From an uncultured Clostridia bacterium (GTDB lineage Bacteria; Bacillota; Clostridia; TANB77; UBA1234): a stretch of DNA of 64,000 nucleotides. Below, in pieces: positions 55,385-64,000 of the stretch (position 1 is its first letter; every line of letters starts with the position of its first letter). Under the pieces are notes generated by a model. That model was not told where the DNA came from. It did not search any database and saw only the letters and a program-made list of their open reading frames with translations. The stretch is taken from the NCBI GenBank assembly GCA_934149305.1, contig CAKPEF010000001.1, forward strand, positions 62,001 to 126,000. Direction: 5' to 3'. The translations under genes and the position numbers were made by a program.

Positions 55385-56134
55385 TTATTTAGTATAATTT
55401 ACAATTTTACTAAAGTCTTCTGCATCCAAACTTGCTCCACCAACAAGTCCGCCATCAATATCTGGCATGCTAAATAATTCTTTAGCATTAGAAGATTTAA
55501 CGCTTCCACCATATTGTATTATAATTTCATCAGCTATATCACCATATAAGCTTCTAATTTCTTCTCTTATCCAACTGCATACTTCATTTGCGTCTTCTTT
55601 TGAAGCTGTTTTCCCTGTACCGATTGCCCATATAGGCTCATATGCTATTATTATTTTCTTAGCTTCTTCTTTTTCTAAGCCTTCAAAAGCATTCTTTACT
55701 TGAGTTGTAACAAAATCTTTAGTAATTCCTGCCTCTCTTTGTTCTAAAGTTTCACCAACACAAACGATTGGTTTTAACTCATGATTTAAAGCAGCTTTTA
55801 TTTTTTTGTTAACGCTCTCATCTGTTTCGGCATAATATTGTCTCCTTTCAGAATGTCCTATTATAACATATTCTGTTCCAATTTCTTTAAGCATCTTTGG
55901 AGAAATTTCACCTGTGAAAGCTCCCTTTTCCTCGAAGTGAACATTCTGTGCTCCAACTTTTACATTTGTACCTTTAGCAAGCTCAATTGCATCTGCTAAA
56001 TCTACAAATGGCACACATATTACTACTTCATCTTCTGTACCTTTTACTAAACTTGGAAATATTTTCATGAATTCTTTTGTTTCAGCAGGTGTCTTATTCA
56101 TCTTCCAGTTTCCTGCAATAACTTTTTTTCTCAT
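55385..56134 (-). CDS. tpiA: Triosephosphate isomerase
   Basis: 249 residues from ATG 56134. Lys in GNWKMNKT, catalytic His in IIGHSERRQY and Glu in AYEPIWAIGTGK are all present. Isomerises DHAP and GAP in glycolysis. It lies between pgk and gpmI with short gaps. An ATG nine bases upstream is possible but sits against the SD-like GAAAGAAG. Confidence 0.97.
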   Translation of the reverse strand: MRKKVIAGNWKMNKTPAETKEFMKIFPSLVKGTEDEVVICVPFVDLADAIELAKGTNVKVGAQNVHFEEKGAFTGEISPKMLKEIGTEYVIIGHSERRQYYAETDESVNKKIKAALNHELKPIVCVGETLEQREAGITKDFVTTQVKNAFEGLEKEEAKKIIIAYEPIWAIGTGKTASKEDANEVCSWIREEIRSLYGDIADEIIIQYGGSVKSSNAKELFSMPDIDGGLVGGASLDAEDFSKIVNYTK

Positions 56135-56156
56135 CAAAATCATCTTCTTTCTAAAT

Positions 56157-57338
56157 TTATTTATCTAATAAACAAGCTATGCCTGGTAGTACCTTTCCTT
56201 CAATAAATTCAAGTGAAGCTCCACCACCTGTTGATACGTGTGTCATTTTGCTTGATAGTCCGAATTTTTCAACAGCTGCAGCGCTATCTCCTCCACCTAT
56301 TATTGTTATTGCATCTTCGTTTTCAGCTAATGCTTTTGCTATGCTAATTGTTCCTGTAGCAAATTTATCTAATTCAGAATATCCAACTGGTCCGTTCCAA
56401 ATTATTGTTTTATACTCTTTTATTGCTTCTACAAATTTCTTTGTTGATTCAGGACCGATATCTAAACCTTCCCAATCATCAGGAATATCATTTGTTGGAA
56501 CTACCATTGTTTCAGCATCTGCAGAGATCTCTTTTGCACATATTGTATCAATTGGTAGATATACAGTAACATTCTTTTCTTTAGCTTTTGCAAGTATTTC
56601 TTTTGCTAAATCTAGTTTATCATCTTCGCAAAGTGATTTTCCTATTCTTCCGCCCATTGCTTTGCTAAATGTATATGCCATTCCACCGCCAATCATTAGT
56701 CCATCTACTTTGTCTAATAAATTTTCAATAACTCCTATTTTTGATGAAACCTTTGCTCCACCAAGTATTGCTAAGAATGGTCTCTTTGGATTATTTAATG
56801 CATCTCCCATTATTCCTATTTCTTTTTGAATCAAGTATCCACATACTGCTGGTAAATAATTTGCGACTCCGGCTGTTGAAGCATGAGCTCTATGTGCTGT
56901 ACCAAAAGCATCATTTACATATACTTCAGCAAGTGAAGCAAGTTCTTTTGCAAACTCGGGATCGTTTGCTTCTTCTTCTGGATGTATACGAACATTTTCA
57001 AGTAGCATAACATCTCCATCTTTTAACTCAGCAACTTTTGCTCTAGCATCGTTTCCAATTACATCACTTGCAAAAGGAACATCTCTTTCTAATAATTCTG
57101 ATAATCTCTTTGCAACTGGTGCAAGTGTTTGCTTGTCCTTTGTTTTTCCAATGTGTGAACAAAGAATTACTCTAGCACCATGGCTCATTAAATACTTAAT
57201 TGTTGGAAGAGCTTCTCTAATTCTTCTATCATCTGTTATTTTTGATTTGTCATTTATATCTAGAGGAACATTAAAATCACATCTTACCAATACTCTTTTT
57301 CCATTAACATCAATATCTTCAATAGTCTTTTTATTCAT
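56157..57338 (-). CDS. pgk: Phosphoglycerate kinase
   Basis: 393 residues. It contains VLVRCDFNVPL at the N-terminus, substrate Arg residues (RRIREALPT), and the nucleotide-binding GGAKVSSKIGV and GGGDSAAA segments. Makes ATP from 1,3-bisphosphoglycerate. Second gene of the glycolytic operon. No CGG codon in frame. Confidence 0.98.
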   Translation of the reverse strand: MNKKTIEDIDVNGKRVLVRCDFNVPLDINDKSKITDDRRIREALPTIKYLMSHGARVILCSHIGKTKDKQTLAPVAKRLSELLERDVPFASDVIGNDARAKVAELKDGDVMLLENVRIHPEEEANDPEFAKELASLAEVYVNDAFGTAHRAHASTAGVANYLPAVCGYLIQKEIGIMGDALNNPKRPFLAILGGAKVSSKIGVIENLLDKVDGLMIGGGMAYTFSKAMGGRIGKSLCEDDKLDLAKEILAKAKEKNVTVYLPIDTICAKEISADAETMVVPTNDIPDDWEGLDIGPESTKKFVEAIKEYKTIIWNGPVGYSELDKFATGTISIAKALAENEDAITIIGGGDSAAAVEKFGLSSKMTHVSTGGGASLEFIEGKVLPGIACLLDK

Positions 57339-57369
57339 ATTTTTATCTCCAATCTATATAGCAAATTTA

Positions 57370-57395
57370 GGGGACGAACTTAGATTTTCGTCCCC
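57370..57395. other. Hairpin between gap and pgk
   Basis: GGGGACGAA/TTCGTCCCC, a 9-bp GC-rich stem. The T-run follows only on the plus side, so in the operon it may act as a stability or processing site separating gap from pgk levels. Confidence 0.55.
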
Positions 57396-57404
57396 TTTTA
57401 TATT

Positions 57405-58421
57405 TTAACCTAGTTCTGCAAAATATTTAATTGTTCTAACCATTTGGCTAGTATATGAATTTTCGTTATCATACCAAGCAACAACTTGTACTTGATATAA
57501 TCCGTCTTCTATTTTTGTAACCATTGTTTGTGTAGCATCAAATAATGATCCATAAGTAATTCCTATGATATCTGATGAAACAAGTGGTTCTTCTGTGTAA
57601 CCGAAAGATGCTGATGAAGCAGCTTTCATAGCAGCGTTGATTCCTTCTACTGTTATATCATTTCCTCTAACTACTGCTGTTAATATTGTTGTAGAACCTG
57701 TTGGAACTGGAACTCTTTGTGCAGATCCAATTAGTTTTCCGTTTAATTCTGGAATAACAAGTCCAATTGCTTTAGCTGCTCCTGTTGAGTTAGGAACTAT
57801 GTTTACTGCAGCGGCTCTAGCTCTTCTTAAATCTCCTTTTCTGTGAGGACCATCAAGTATCATTTGGTCTCCTGTATAAGCATGGATTGTTGACATTATA
57901 CCAGATTCGATTGGTGCGTATTTATTAAGTGTATTAGCCATTGGAGCTAAGCAGTTTGTTGTACAAGAAGCTGCTGAAATAACTGTATCTTCTGGTTTTA
58001 AGATATTTTCGTTTACTCCAAATACTATTGTTGGTAAATCTTTACCTGCTGGTGCAGAAATAACAACTTTTTTTGCGCCTGCTCTAATATGAGCTTCTGC
58101 TTTTTCTTTTGTTGTATAGAAACCTGTACATTCTAAAACAACATCAACGCCAATTTCTCCCCATGGAAGTTCTTCAGCATTTGGTTTTGCGTATATCTTT
58201 ATTTCCTTTCCATCTACTGTTATTGAATCTTCTCCTGCAAATACAGTATCAGCTTTTGCATATCTACCTTGTGCAGAATCATATTTTAACAAATGTGCAA
58301 GCATTGTTGGACTTGTTAAATCGTTTATTGCGACAATCTCATACCCCTCTGCTCCAAACATTTGTCTAAATGCTAGACGTCCAATACGTCCAAATCCATT
58401 AATAGCAACTTTTATTGACAT
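57405..58421 (-). CDS. gap: Glyceraldehyde-3-phosphate dehydrogenase
   Basis: 338 residues from ATG 58421, preceded by GGAGG. NAD-binding INGFGRIGRLAFR is at the N-terminus, the catalytic Cys in ISAASCTTNCLAP (about residue 152), and the His in the usual downstream region. Oxidises GAP to 1,3-bisphosphoglycerate. First gene of the glycolytic operon. Confidence 0.98.
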   Translation of the reverse strand: MSIKVAINGFGRIGRLAFRQMFGAEGYEIVAINDLTSPTMLAHLLKYDSAQGRYAKADTVFAGEDSITVDGKEIKIYAKPNAEELPWGEIGVDVVLECTGFYTTKEKAEAHIRAGAKKVVISAPAGKDLPTIVFGVNENILKPEDTVISAASCTTNCLAPMANTLNKYAPIESGIMSTIHAYTGDQMILDGPHRKGDLRRARAAAVNIVPNSTGAAKAIGLVIPELNGKLIGSAQRVPVPTGSTTILTAVVRGNDITVEGINAAMKAASSASFGYTEEPLVSSDIIGITYGSLFDATQTMVTKIEDGLYQVQVVAWYDNENSYTSQMVRTIKYFAELG

Positions 58422-58651
58422 AATAATATTCCTCCAATTCATTTAAAATTACAAATTCATTCTATATCATTTTATCCAACTTTGCAATATTTAACCTTTA
58501 TTTAATTTTAAACTTTTTGGCACATAAAATTTTAACAAAATCTATATGTTTTCTCAATTTTTTGTTGCTATATTTTTCATTTTGCTTTTTACTTGCTTTT
58601 GTGCTAACATTATTTTTAGATGTTTATCATACTTTTATTTTGGAGGCCATA

Positions 58652-59668
58652 ATGGAAAAAACTAAAAAATTTATCAAAAATTTTATTATTTTTATTTTGT
58701 TAATAGCACTTACATTTTATGTTGCCCTAAAAGACCAAGATTTTTCTATGCTTTCATCCACATTTAAGAGCGCAAATATAAAATTTTTAATAGTTGGTAT
58801 TCTTTGTATGTGTTTTTATATAGTTTGTGAAGCTGTCAATATTGGTAGAATGCTAAAAGCTTTAGGTGAAAAAAGTAATTTTATTTTAAATTTAAAATAT
58901 GCTTTTATTGGATTCTTTTTCAGTGCGATAACGCCTGCTGCAAGTGGTGGTCAACCTATGCAAATTTATTTTATGTATAAAGATAAAATATCTGTTGCAA
59001 ACTCTACACTTGCACTTTTAGTTAATTTACTTTGCATGCAAATAGTTACAATTTCGATAGCTTTAACTAGTCTATTTTTTAACTATAATTACATGAATAA
59101 TGCCTTGCTTATATTTTTTACTATAGGAATTCTTTTGAATTTAAGTGCTCTTTCACTTCTTTTAATAGCAATATTTAGTCAAAAACTTTTAGATAAATTA
59201 GTCGGTTTTATTATTCGTGTAATGAAATTCTTTAAATTGAAAAATTTCGATATTTTAAAAGAAAAATTAGAAAAAGAAGTCGAAAATTATAAAGAAAATG
59301 CTGTATACATTAGAAAATATAAAAAAGCTTTATTTAAAAATCTATTTACATCATATACTCAATTTTTAGTCTTTTATTCAATATCTTATTGGGTATATGC
59401 TAGTTTCGGATTAAACGACTTAAATATATTAAAAATAACCTCTCTTCAATCTATAGTATTTGCAACCGTTTCTGGAATTCCATCACCTGGTTCAGTAGGT
59501 GTCAACGAAGGTGCATTTATCTCAATATTTAAAAATGTATTTCCTGAAAATCTGCTAAAAAGTTCTATGCTTTTAAGTAGATTTATAAACTTTTACTTAT
59601 TCGTTATTATTAGTGGAATATTAGTTGCAATACTCTTCCTACGAAATAAAAAAGATGAAAAAAAATAA
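58652..59668 (+). CDS. Lysylphosphatidylglycerol-synthase/flippase-type membrane protein
   Basis: 338 residues, about eight membrane helices, of the UPF0104/AglD-like family. The FSAITPAASGGQPMQIY segment (about residue 90) and PSPGSVGVNEGAF near the C-terminus are its typical motifs. It corresponds to the flippase half of MprF without the aminoacyl-transferase domain. The start follows GGAGG; upstream in-frame sequence to 58517 is hydrophobic but has no SD. It probably moves a lipid across the membrane. Confidence 0.8.
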   Translation: MEKTKKFIKNFIIFILLIALTFYVALKDQDFSMLSSTFKSANIKFLIVGILCMCFYIVCEAVNIGRMLKALGEKSNFILNLKYAFIGFFFSAITPAASGGQPMQIYFMYKDKISVANSTLALLVNLLCMQIVTISIALTSLFFNYNYMNNALLIFFTIGILLNLSALSLLLIAIFSQKLLDKLVGFIIRVMKFFKLKNFDILKEKLEKEVENYKENAVYIRKYKKALFKNLFTSYTQFLVFYSISYWVYASFGLNDLNILKITSLQSIVFATVSGIPSPGSVGVNEGAFISIFKNVFPENLLKSSMLLSRFINFYLFVIISGILVAILFLRNKKDEKK

Positions 59669-59678
59669 AAAATCTCCG

Positions 59679-59712
59679 GACATATACTACACTTATTGGT
59701 ATATGTCTTATT
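59679..59712 (+). terminator. Terminator after the flippase-like gene
   Basis: GACATATAC/GTATATGTC stem followed by TTATTTT. Confidence 0.75.
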
Positions 59713-59827
59713 TTATGCTTGCAAAATCTTCAGAAATATAGTAAAATCGTTATGTTAAATTCCATTTTTTCCTGTTTTGCAGGTTTATATATACCGCAAA
59801 TACAATCATAATTTTAAGGAGAACCGC

Positions 59828-60199
59828 ATGTACACTCGTGTTGCCACTATTTGCATCGAAGATTCCATTGTAAGCAAAAGCTCAATTTCTTATCGCTTTA
59901 CTACGGAACTCGGCTTGACAGCTGCCACAAAAGCGATGGAAAAGTTTCTTAAAGAACTGCATTCACCTGATTTGGTTCATATTTTAAAATTTAAAACTTC
60001 TTCAGAAATTTTTAAGTCTAGCGAACTCCAAAATGATGTTTTAGCAATTAAAGGACTGGAGGTTTCTATTAAAAATGAAGATTTAGATAAAATTGAATCT
60101 AATGATGAAGCACAATTTTTTTGCGTAAACCACGGTCTACCAGATTCACTCGAAGAGCTCGAATGGTTTCTAAATATTCAGCTCGGTCTTGGCTCTTAA
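59828..60199 (+). CDS. Unrecognised cytoplasmic protein of atypical composition
   Basis: 123 residues starting after AAGGAGAA. Mixed alpha/beta appearance, no membrane segment, no motif I know; the C-terminus is LEELEWFLNIQLGLGS. The early part uses GC-richer codons than the flanking genes and the middle looks more typical. Solitary between two terminators. Confidence 0.6.
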   Translation: MYTRVATICIEDSIVSKSSISYRFTTELGLTAATKAMEKFLKELHSPDLVHILKFKTSSEIFKSSELQNDVLAIKGLEVSIKNEDLDKIESNDEAQFFCVNHGLPDSLEELEWFLNIQLGLGS

Positions 60200-60243
60200 A
60201 ATTTTAGCCAGTATCTACTTTAGATTTAGCTGTCCAAATTTTA

Positions 60244-60290
60244 AAATGACAATTCAAAAGCAGTTTTAAACTGTCTATGAATTGTCATTT
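60244..60290. terminator. Terminator between convergent genes
   Basis: AAATGACAATTC/GAATTGTCATTT, a 12-bp stem with T-run on the plus side and A-run (T on minus) on the left. Confidence 0.8.
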
Positions 60291-60295
60291 TTTAA

Positions 60296-61348
<1,053 letters not shown>

Positions 61349-61786
61349 TTATTCTTCCTCACTTCCGAGACATTCTTCGATTGTATGCCAAGCAAGGAGC
61401 GCACACTTTACTCTCGCAGGCATATTAGATATATTCTTAAAGGCTATTGCATCCTCTAGCTTTTTTAGTTCATTTTCATCTTTTGTTTCTCTTTTTATCA
61501 TTTCGATAAATGTTTTTACAATTTCTTTTGCTTCTTCTATTTTCTTACCTCTTAATGTGTCTATCATTATAGAAGTTGATGCTTGAGAAATTGCACATCC
61601 ATGACCTGTAAAAGCTAAGTCTTCGATTATATCACCGTTTATTTTTACTTCTAATTTTATTTCATCACCACAGTTTGGATTATGTCCCATTTTACAACAT
61701 GTAGCACCTTCTAGTTCTTTTTTGTTGTAAGAGTTCATGCTATGTTCCATTATTATGTCATTATATACATCTGATAGTTCGTCCAT
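61349..61786 (-). CDS. sufU: SufU-type Fe-S scaffold/sulfur transfer protein
   Basis: 145 residues. It contains NPNCGDEI, GHGCAISQASTS and a C-terminal KCALLAWHT segment, the three Cys sites plus the Asp of SufU, which takes sulfur from SufS with a zinc ion. Next to sufS and mnmA with very short gaps. Confidence 0.93.
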   Translation of the reverse strand: MDELSDVYNDIIMEHSMNSYNKKELEGATCCKMGHNPNCGDEIKLEVKINGDIIEDLAFTGHGCAISQASTSIMIDTLRGKKIEEAKEIVKTFIEMIKRETKDENELKKLEDAIAFKNISNMPARVKCALLAWHTIEECLGSEEE

Positions 61787-61795
61787 ATTTTTCTC

Positions 61796-63019
61796 CTAAT
61801 CTTTAATGTATTTTCTAAACATATTATACGCCTTATTTAAGGCTTTAACAAGTCTATCAACATCTTCTTTTGTGTTGTAAAAATAAAAACTTGCTCTACA
61901 AGTAGAATCTATTCCTAAAAATCTCATTAGTGGTTGTGCACAGTGATTGCCAGAGCGAACGCATACATTTTCTGAATCTAATATACTTGCAACATCATGT
62001 GGATGTACGCCATTTATATTAAAAGAAATTACTGAAGAATGATTTTCTCCGTTTGGTGTCATATAAATGGTTAAGAAGTCTAATTTTGAAAGCTCATCTA
62101 TCGCATAACTTACAACTTCTTTTTCTATTTTATCAATCTCTTCGTATCCTATTTTTTCAATGTAGTCAATTGCGGCTGAAAGACCTACAACGCCTTCTAC
62201 ATTTTGTGTGCCTGCCTCAAATTTATTTGGAAGTGGTGCAAATGTTGTGTTTTGTTCATACACATATTCAATCATATCTCCGCCCATTAAAAACGGATTC
62301 ATTTTATTTAATATTTCTCTTTTTCCGTAAAGTACGCCTATTCCAAGTGGTGCAAGCATTTTATGACCAGAAAAAGCAAGAAAATCTGCATCCAAATCTC
62401 TAACATCAACTTTCATATGAGGAATACTTTGTGATGCATCTACTAACACTTTTGCGCCTTTTTTATGTGCATATTTTATTATTTCTTTGACATTATTGAT
62501 TGTGCCTAAAACGTTTGAAACCTGTGTAATCGCAACAATTTTAGTCTTATCTGTTATCTTAGATTCTATCTCTTCTTTTGAAAGTTCAAAATCTTTATTT
62601 ATATACATGTATTTTAAAGTGCTTTTTGTTTTTTTAGTAACCATTTGCCAAGGAACTAAGTTAGAATGATGTTCCATTATTGATAAAACAACTTCATCTC
62701 CCTCAGAAAGGTTATCTAGTCCATAAGAATATGCAACCAAATTTAAGCTTTCACTTGCATTTTTAGAAAATATTATTTCTTCTGGATATTTTGCATTTAT
62801 AAAGTTTGCAATTTTAACTCTTGCACCCTCATAAAGTTCAGTCGCCTCAACACTTAACGAGTACGCTCCTCTATGAGGATTAGCATTACTTTTTTCATAA
62901 TATTCATTTATTTTATCTAGTACATATCTAGGCTTTTGCGTGGTAGCACCACTATCTAAATATGCGATATTTTTGTTTTCAAATATCGGAAAATCCTTTT
63001 TTATTTCTTCTATATTCAT
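61796..63019 (-). CDS. sufS: Cysteine desulfurase SufS
   Basis: 407 residues, PLP fold. Lys in FSGHKMLAPLGIG (about residue 223) binds PLP and the catalytic Cys is in VRSGNHCAQPLM (about 362). Releases sulfur from cysteine for Fe-S cluster and tRNA thiolation. Between sufD and sufU in the suf operon. Confidence 0.96.
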   Translation of the reverse strand: MNIEEIKKDFPIFENKNIAYLDSGATTQKPRYVLDKINEYYEKSNANPHRGAYSLSVEATELYEGARVKIANFINAKYPEEIIFSKNASESLNLVAYSYGLDNLSEGDEVVLSIMEHHSNLVPWQMVTKKTKSTLKYMYINKDFELSKEEIESKITDKTKIVAITQVSNVLGTINNVKEIIKYAHKKGAKVLVDASQSIPHMKVDVRDLDADFLAFSGHKMLAPLGIGVLYGKREILNKMNPFLMGGDMIEYVYEQNTTFAPLPNKFEAGTQNVEGVVGLSAAIDYIEKIGYEEIDKIEKEVVSYAIDELSKLDFLTIYMTPNGENHSSVISFNINGVHPHDVASILDSENVCVRSGNHCAQPLMRFLGIDSTCRASFYFYNTKEDVDRLVKALNKAYNMFRKYIKD

Positions 63020-63031
63020 ACTAATCCCTTT

Positions 63032-64000
63032 TTAATTCAATTTTTCATCAATTTTATTTATAATCTCGTTTCTCAACTCTTCATCGTCTATTCTATCTAT
63101 AATCTTTGAAAGGTTTGATTTTACAAGCAATTTAACGGCTTCTTTATAACTTAGTCCTCTAGACATTATATAAAATATAACTTTATCATCTACTCTACCA
63201 GAAGCAGTTGAATGATTTCCGTGAGACATCATCTTCACTGCATAAAAGCATTGGAAGAGCAATTGATTTTGCATCTTTTGATAAAAGCATGCAATATTCG
63301 TTTTCGTTTCCTTTAGCCTTTTTTGAACCCTTTTTAAAATCTATCGTTCCCTTAAAATGCTTTTTAGCTTTGTCTGAAAGCGAACCTTGAACATCAATAT
63401 CTACATTTGTTTTCTTTCCATAAAGTTCAACTATATAATTCAAATCTTTTATTTGATTATCTGTTCCTAAATAAACTGTCTTTATATCATTTGTTGAATT
63501 TTCGCCATTTACACTCGAATAATAATTGCTAATACTTGTTTTTCCACCAATATCTATAATTGTATAATTTACATTTGAGTTCTTTTCTAAAACATTTTCA
63601 ATTGTTTCGAAATTATCTGAAGCTTCATTCATAAAATTTATTATATTAACATTTACTTTTGCATTTTCATTTGCAAATAACTTTATTCCACTATTTCTAA
63701 AGCACTTTTTAGCCGTACTTGCTCTATATTCTATCGTAATTGTAGAATCTCCCATCGCATTTATTAAAATTTGATTTATAAGTGATAAATTTTCATCGTC
63801 GAAATTATATACAATCTTTTCTTCACTATTATTTAAATCTATTTTGATTTTGTTATTCGAATTTTCAAAACCAAATCCAACTCCAAATTTAAAACTCAAA
63901 TCTTCTTTTAGTAGCGAGACACATTGTGGCATCTTCATGCCTTTAAAATCTTCTGTAACTTGTGGCATTTCAACATCTAATTTAATATTATTTATATTAA
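63032..64000 (-). CDS. sufD: SufD-like Fe-S assembly protein, split by CGGA, incomplete at window edge
   Basis: SufB/SufD-type beta-helix protein of the SufBCD scaffold. The upstream part runs off the window edge and reaches PMLLCSEDDVS. The frame breaks at CGGA (63222-63219) and resumes at NHSTASGRVDDKVIFYIMSRG, the conserved C-terminal helix region with LSYKEAVKLLVKS. Removing one base restores a continuous frame, with Gly at the break (DDVS-G-NHST, as in related clostridial proteins). It is followed 12 bases later by sufS. sufC and sufB are probably outside the window. Confidence 0.88.

Overview
The window is AT-rich DNA from an anaerobic, endospore-forming member of the Clostridia, probably an uncultured gut type. 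The evidence is low GC, very consensus Gram-positive promoters and Shine-Dalgarno (SD) sites, a T-box in the ileS region, ribosomal-protein leaders, and many sporulation genes: spoVB, spoIID, a SpoIIQ-type lytM gene, yunB, sipL, a BofC-like gene and a pdaA-like gene. Most genes are on the minus strand.

Layout. 1-4150: ileS, preceded by a MntA/HepT toxin-antitoxin pair that lies between the T-box leader and ileS. 4160-10200: BofC-like, SpoVB, membrane genes, a secreted protein with a putative AUA start, and an ECF sigma/anti-sigma pair. 10200-16200: UDP-sugar pyrophosphorylase, argS, CCA-adding enzyme, cardiolipin synthase. 16230-21480: TOPRIM-like gene, Cys-rich miniproteins, cdaA, tRNA-Leu(UAA), a polysaccharide deacetylase and an orphan AgrC-type kinase. 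21480-29730: spoIIQ and spoIID around a fold-back element, infC-rpmI-rplT divergent from rplM-rpsI, a 3D-domain gene, yunB, sipL, veg. 29910-42334: uvrA, a duplicated gene-plus-repeat-array locus, rpoC and rpoB. 42700-50700: FtsH-like protease, engB, an ABC transporter with its GntR regulator, a cation/Ca2+ antiporter, a glycosyltransferase remnant. 50700-58420: PemK-like toxin-antitoxin pair, the GGGtGRT/NifU-like pair, and the glycolytic operon gap-pgk-tpiA-gpmI. 58650-64000: membrane flippase-like gene, mnmA and the suf operon (sufU, sufS, sufD).

The main observation is a recoding signal. Six otherwise healthy genes (spoVB, yunB, an ABC permease, uvrA, a Ca2+/cation antiporter, sufD) are each split by exactly one extra nucleotide. 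In all six the break is the tetranucleotide CGGA, where the expected protein has one glycine (GGA). In UvrA this is the Gly of the first Walker A motif just before Lys. By my reading of the sequence, CGG is not used as an ordinary in-frame codon in any typical gene of the window, including rpoB and rpoC. It does occur as apparent Arg in four genes of unusual composition. This suggests that CGGA is read as a four-base glycine codon, or that an unread CGG triggers a +1 shift onto GGA. A systematic sequence artefact is the main alternative.

Other notable structure: a family of small transposon-like elements (MITEs) with 8-bp target duplications, a dispersed GGAGCACAC repeat present at least twelve times, an infC gene starting at AUA, and a candidate attenuator upstream of a membrane acyltransferase-like gene.
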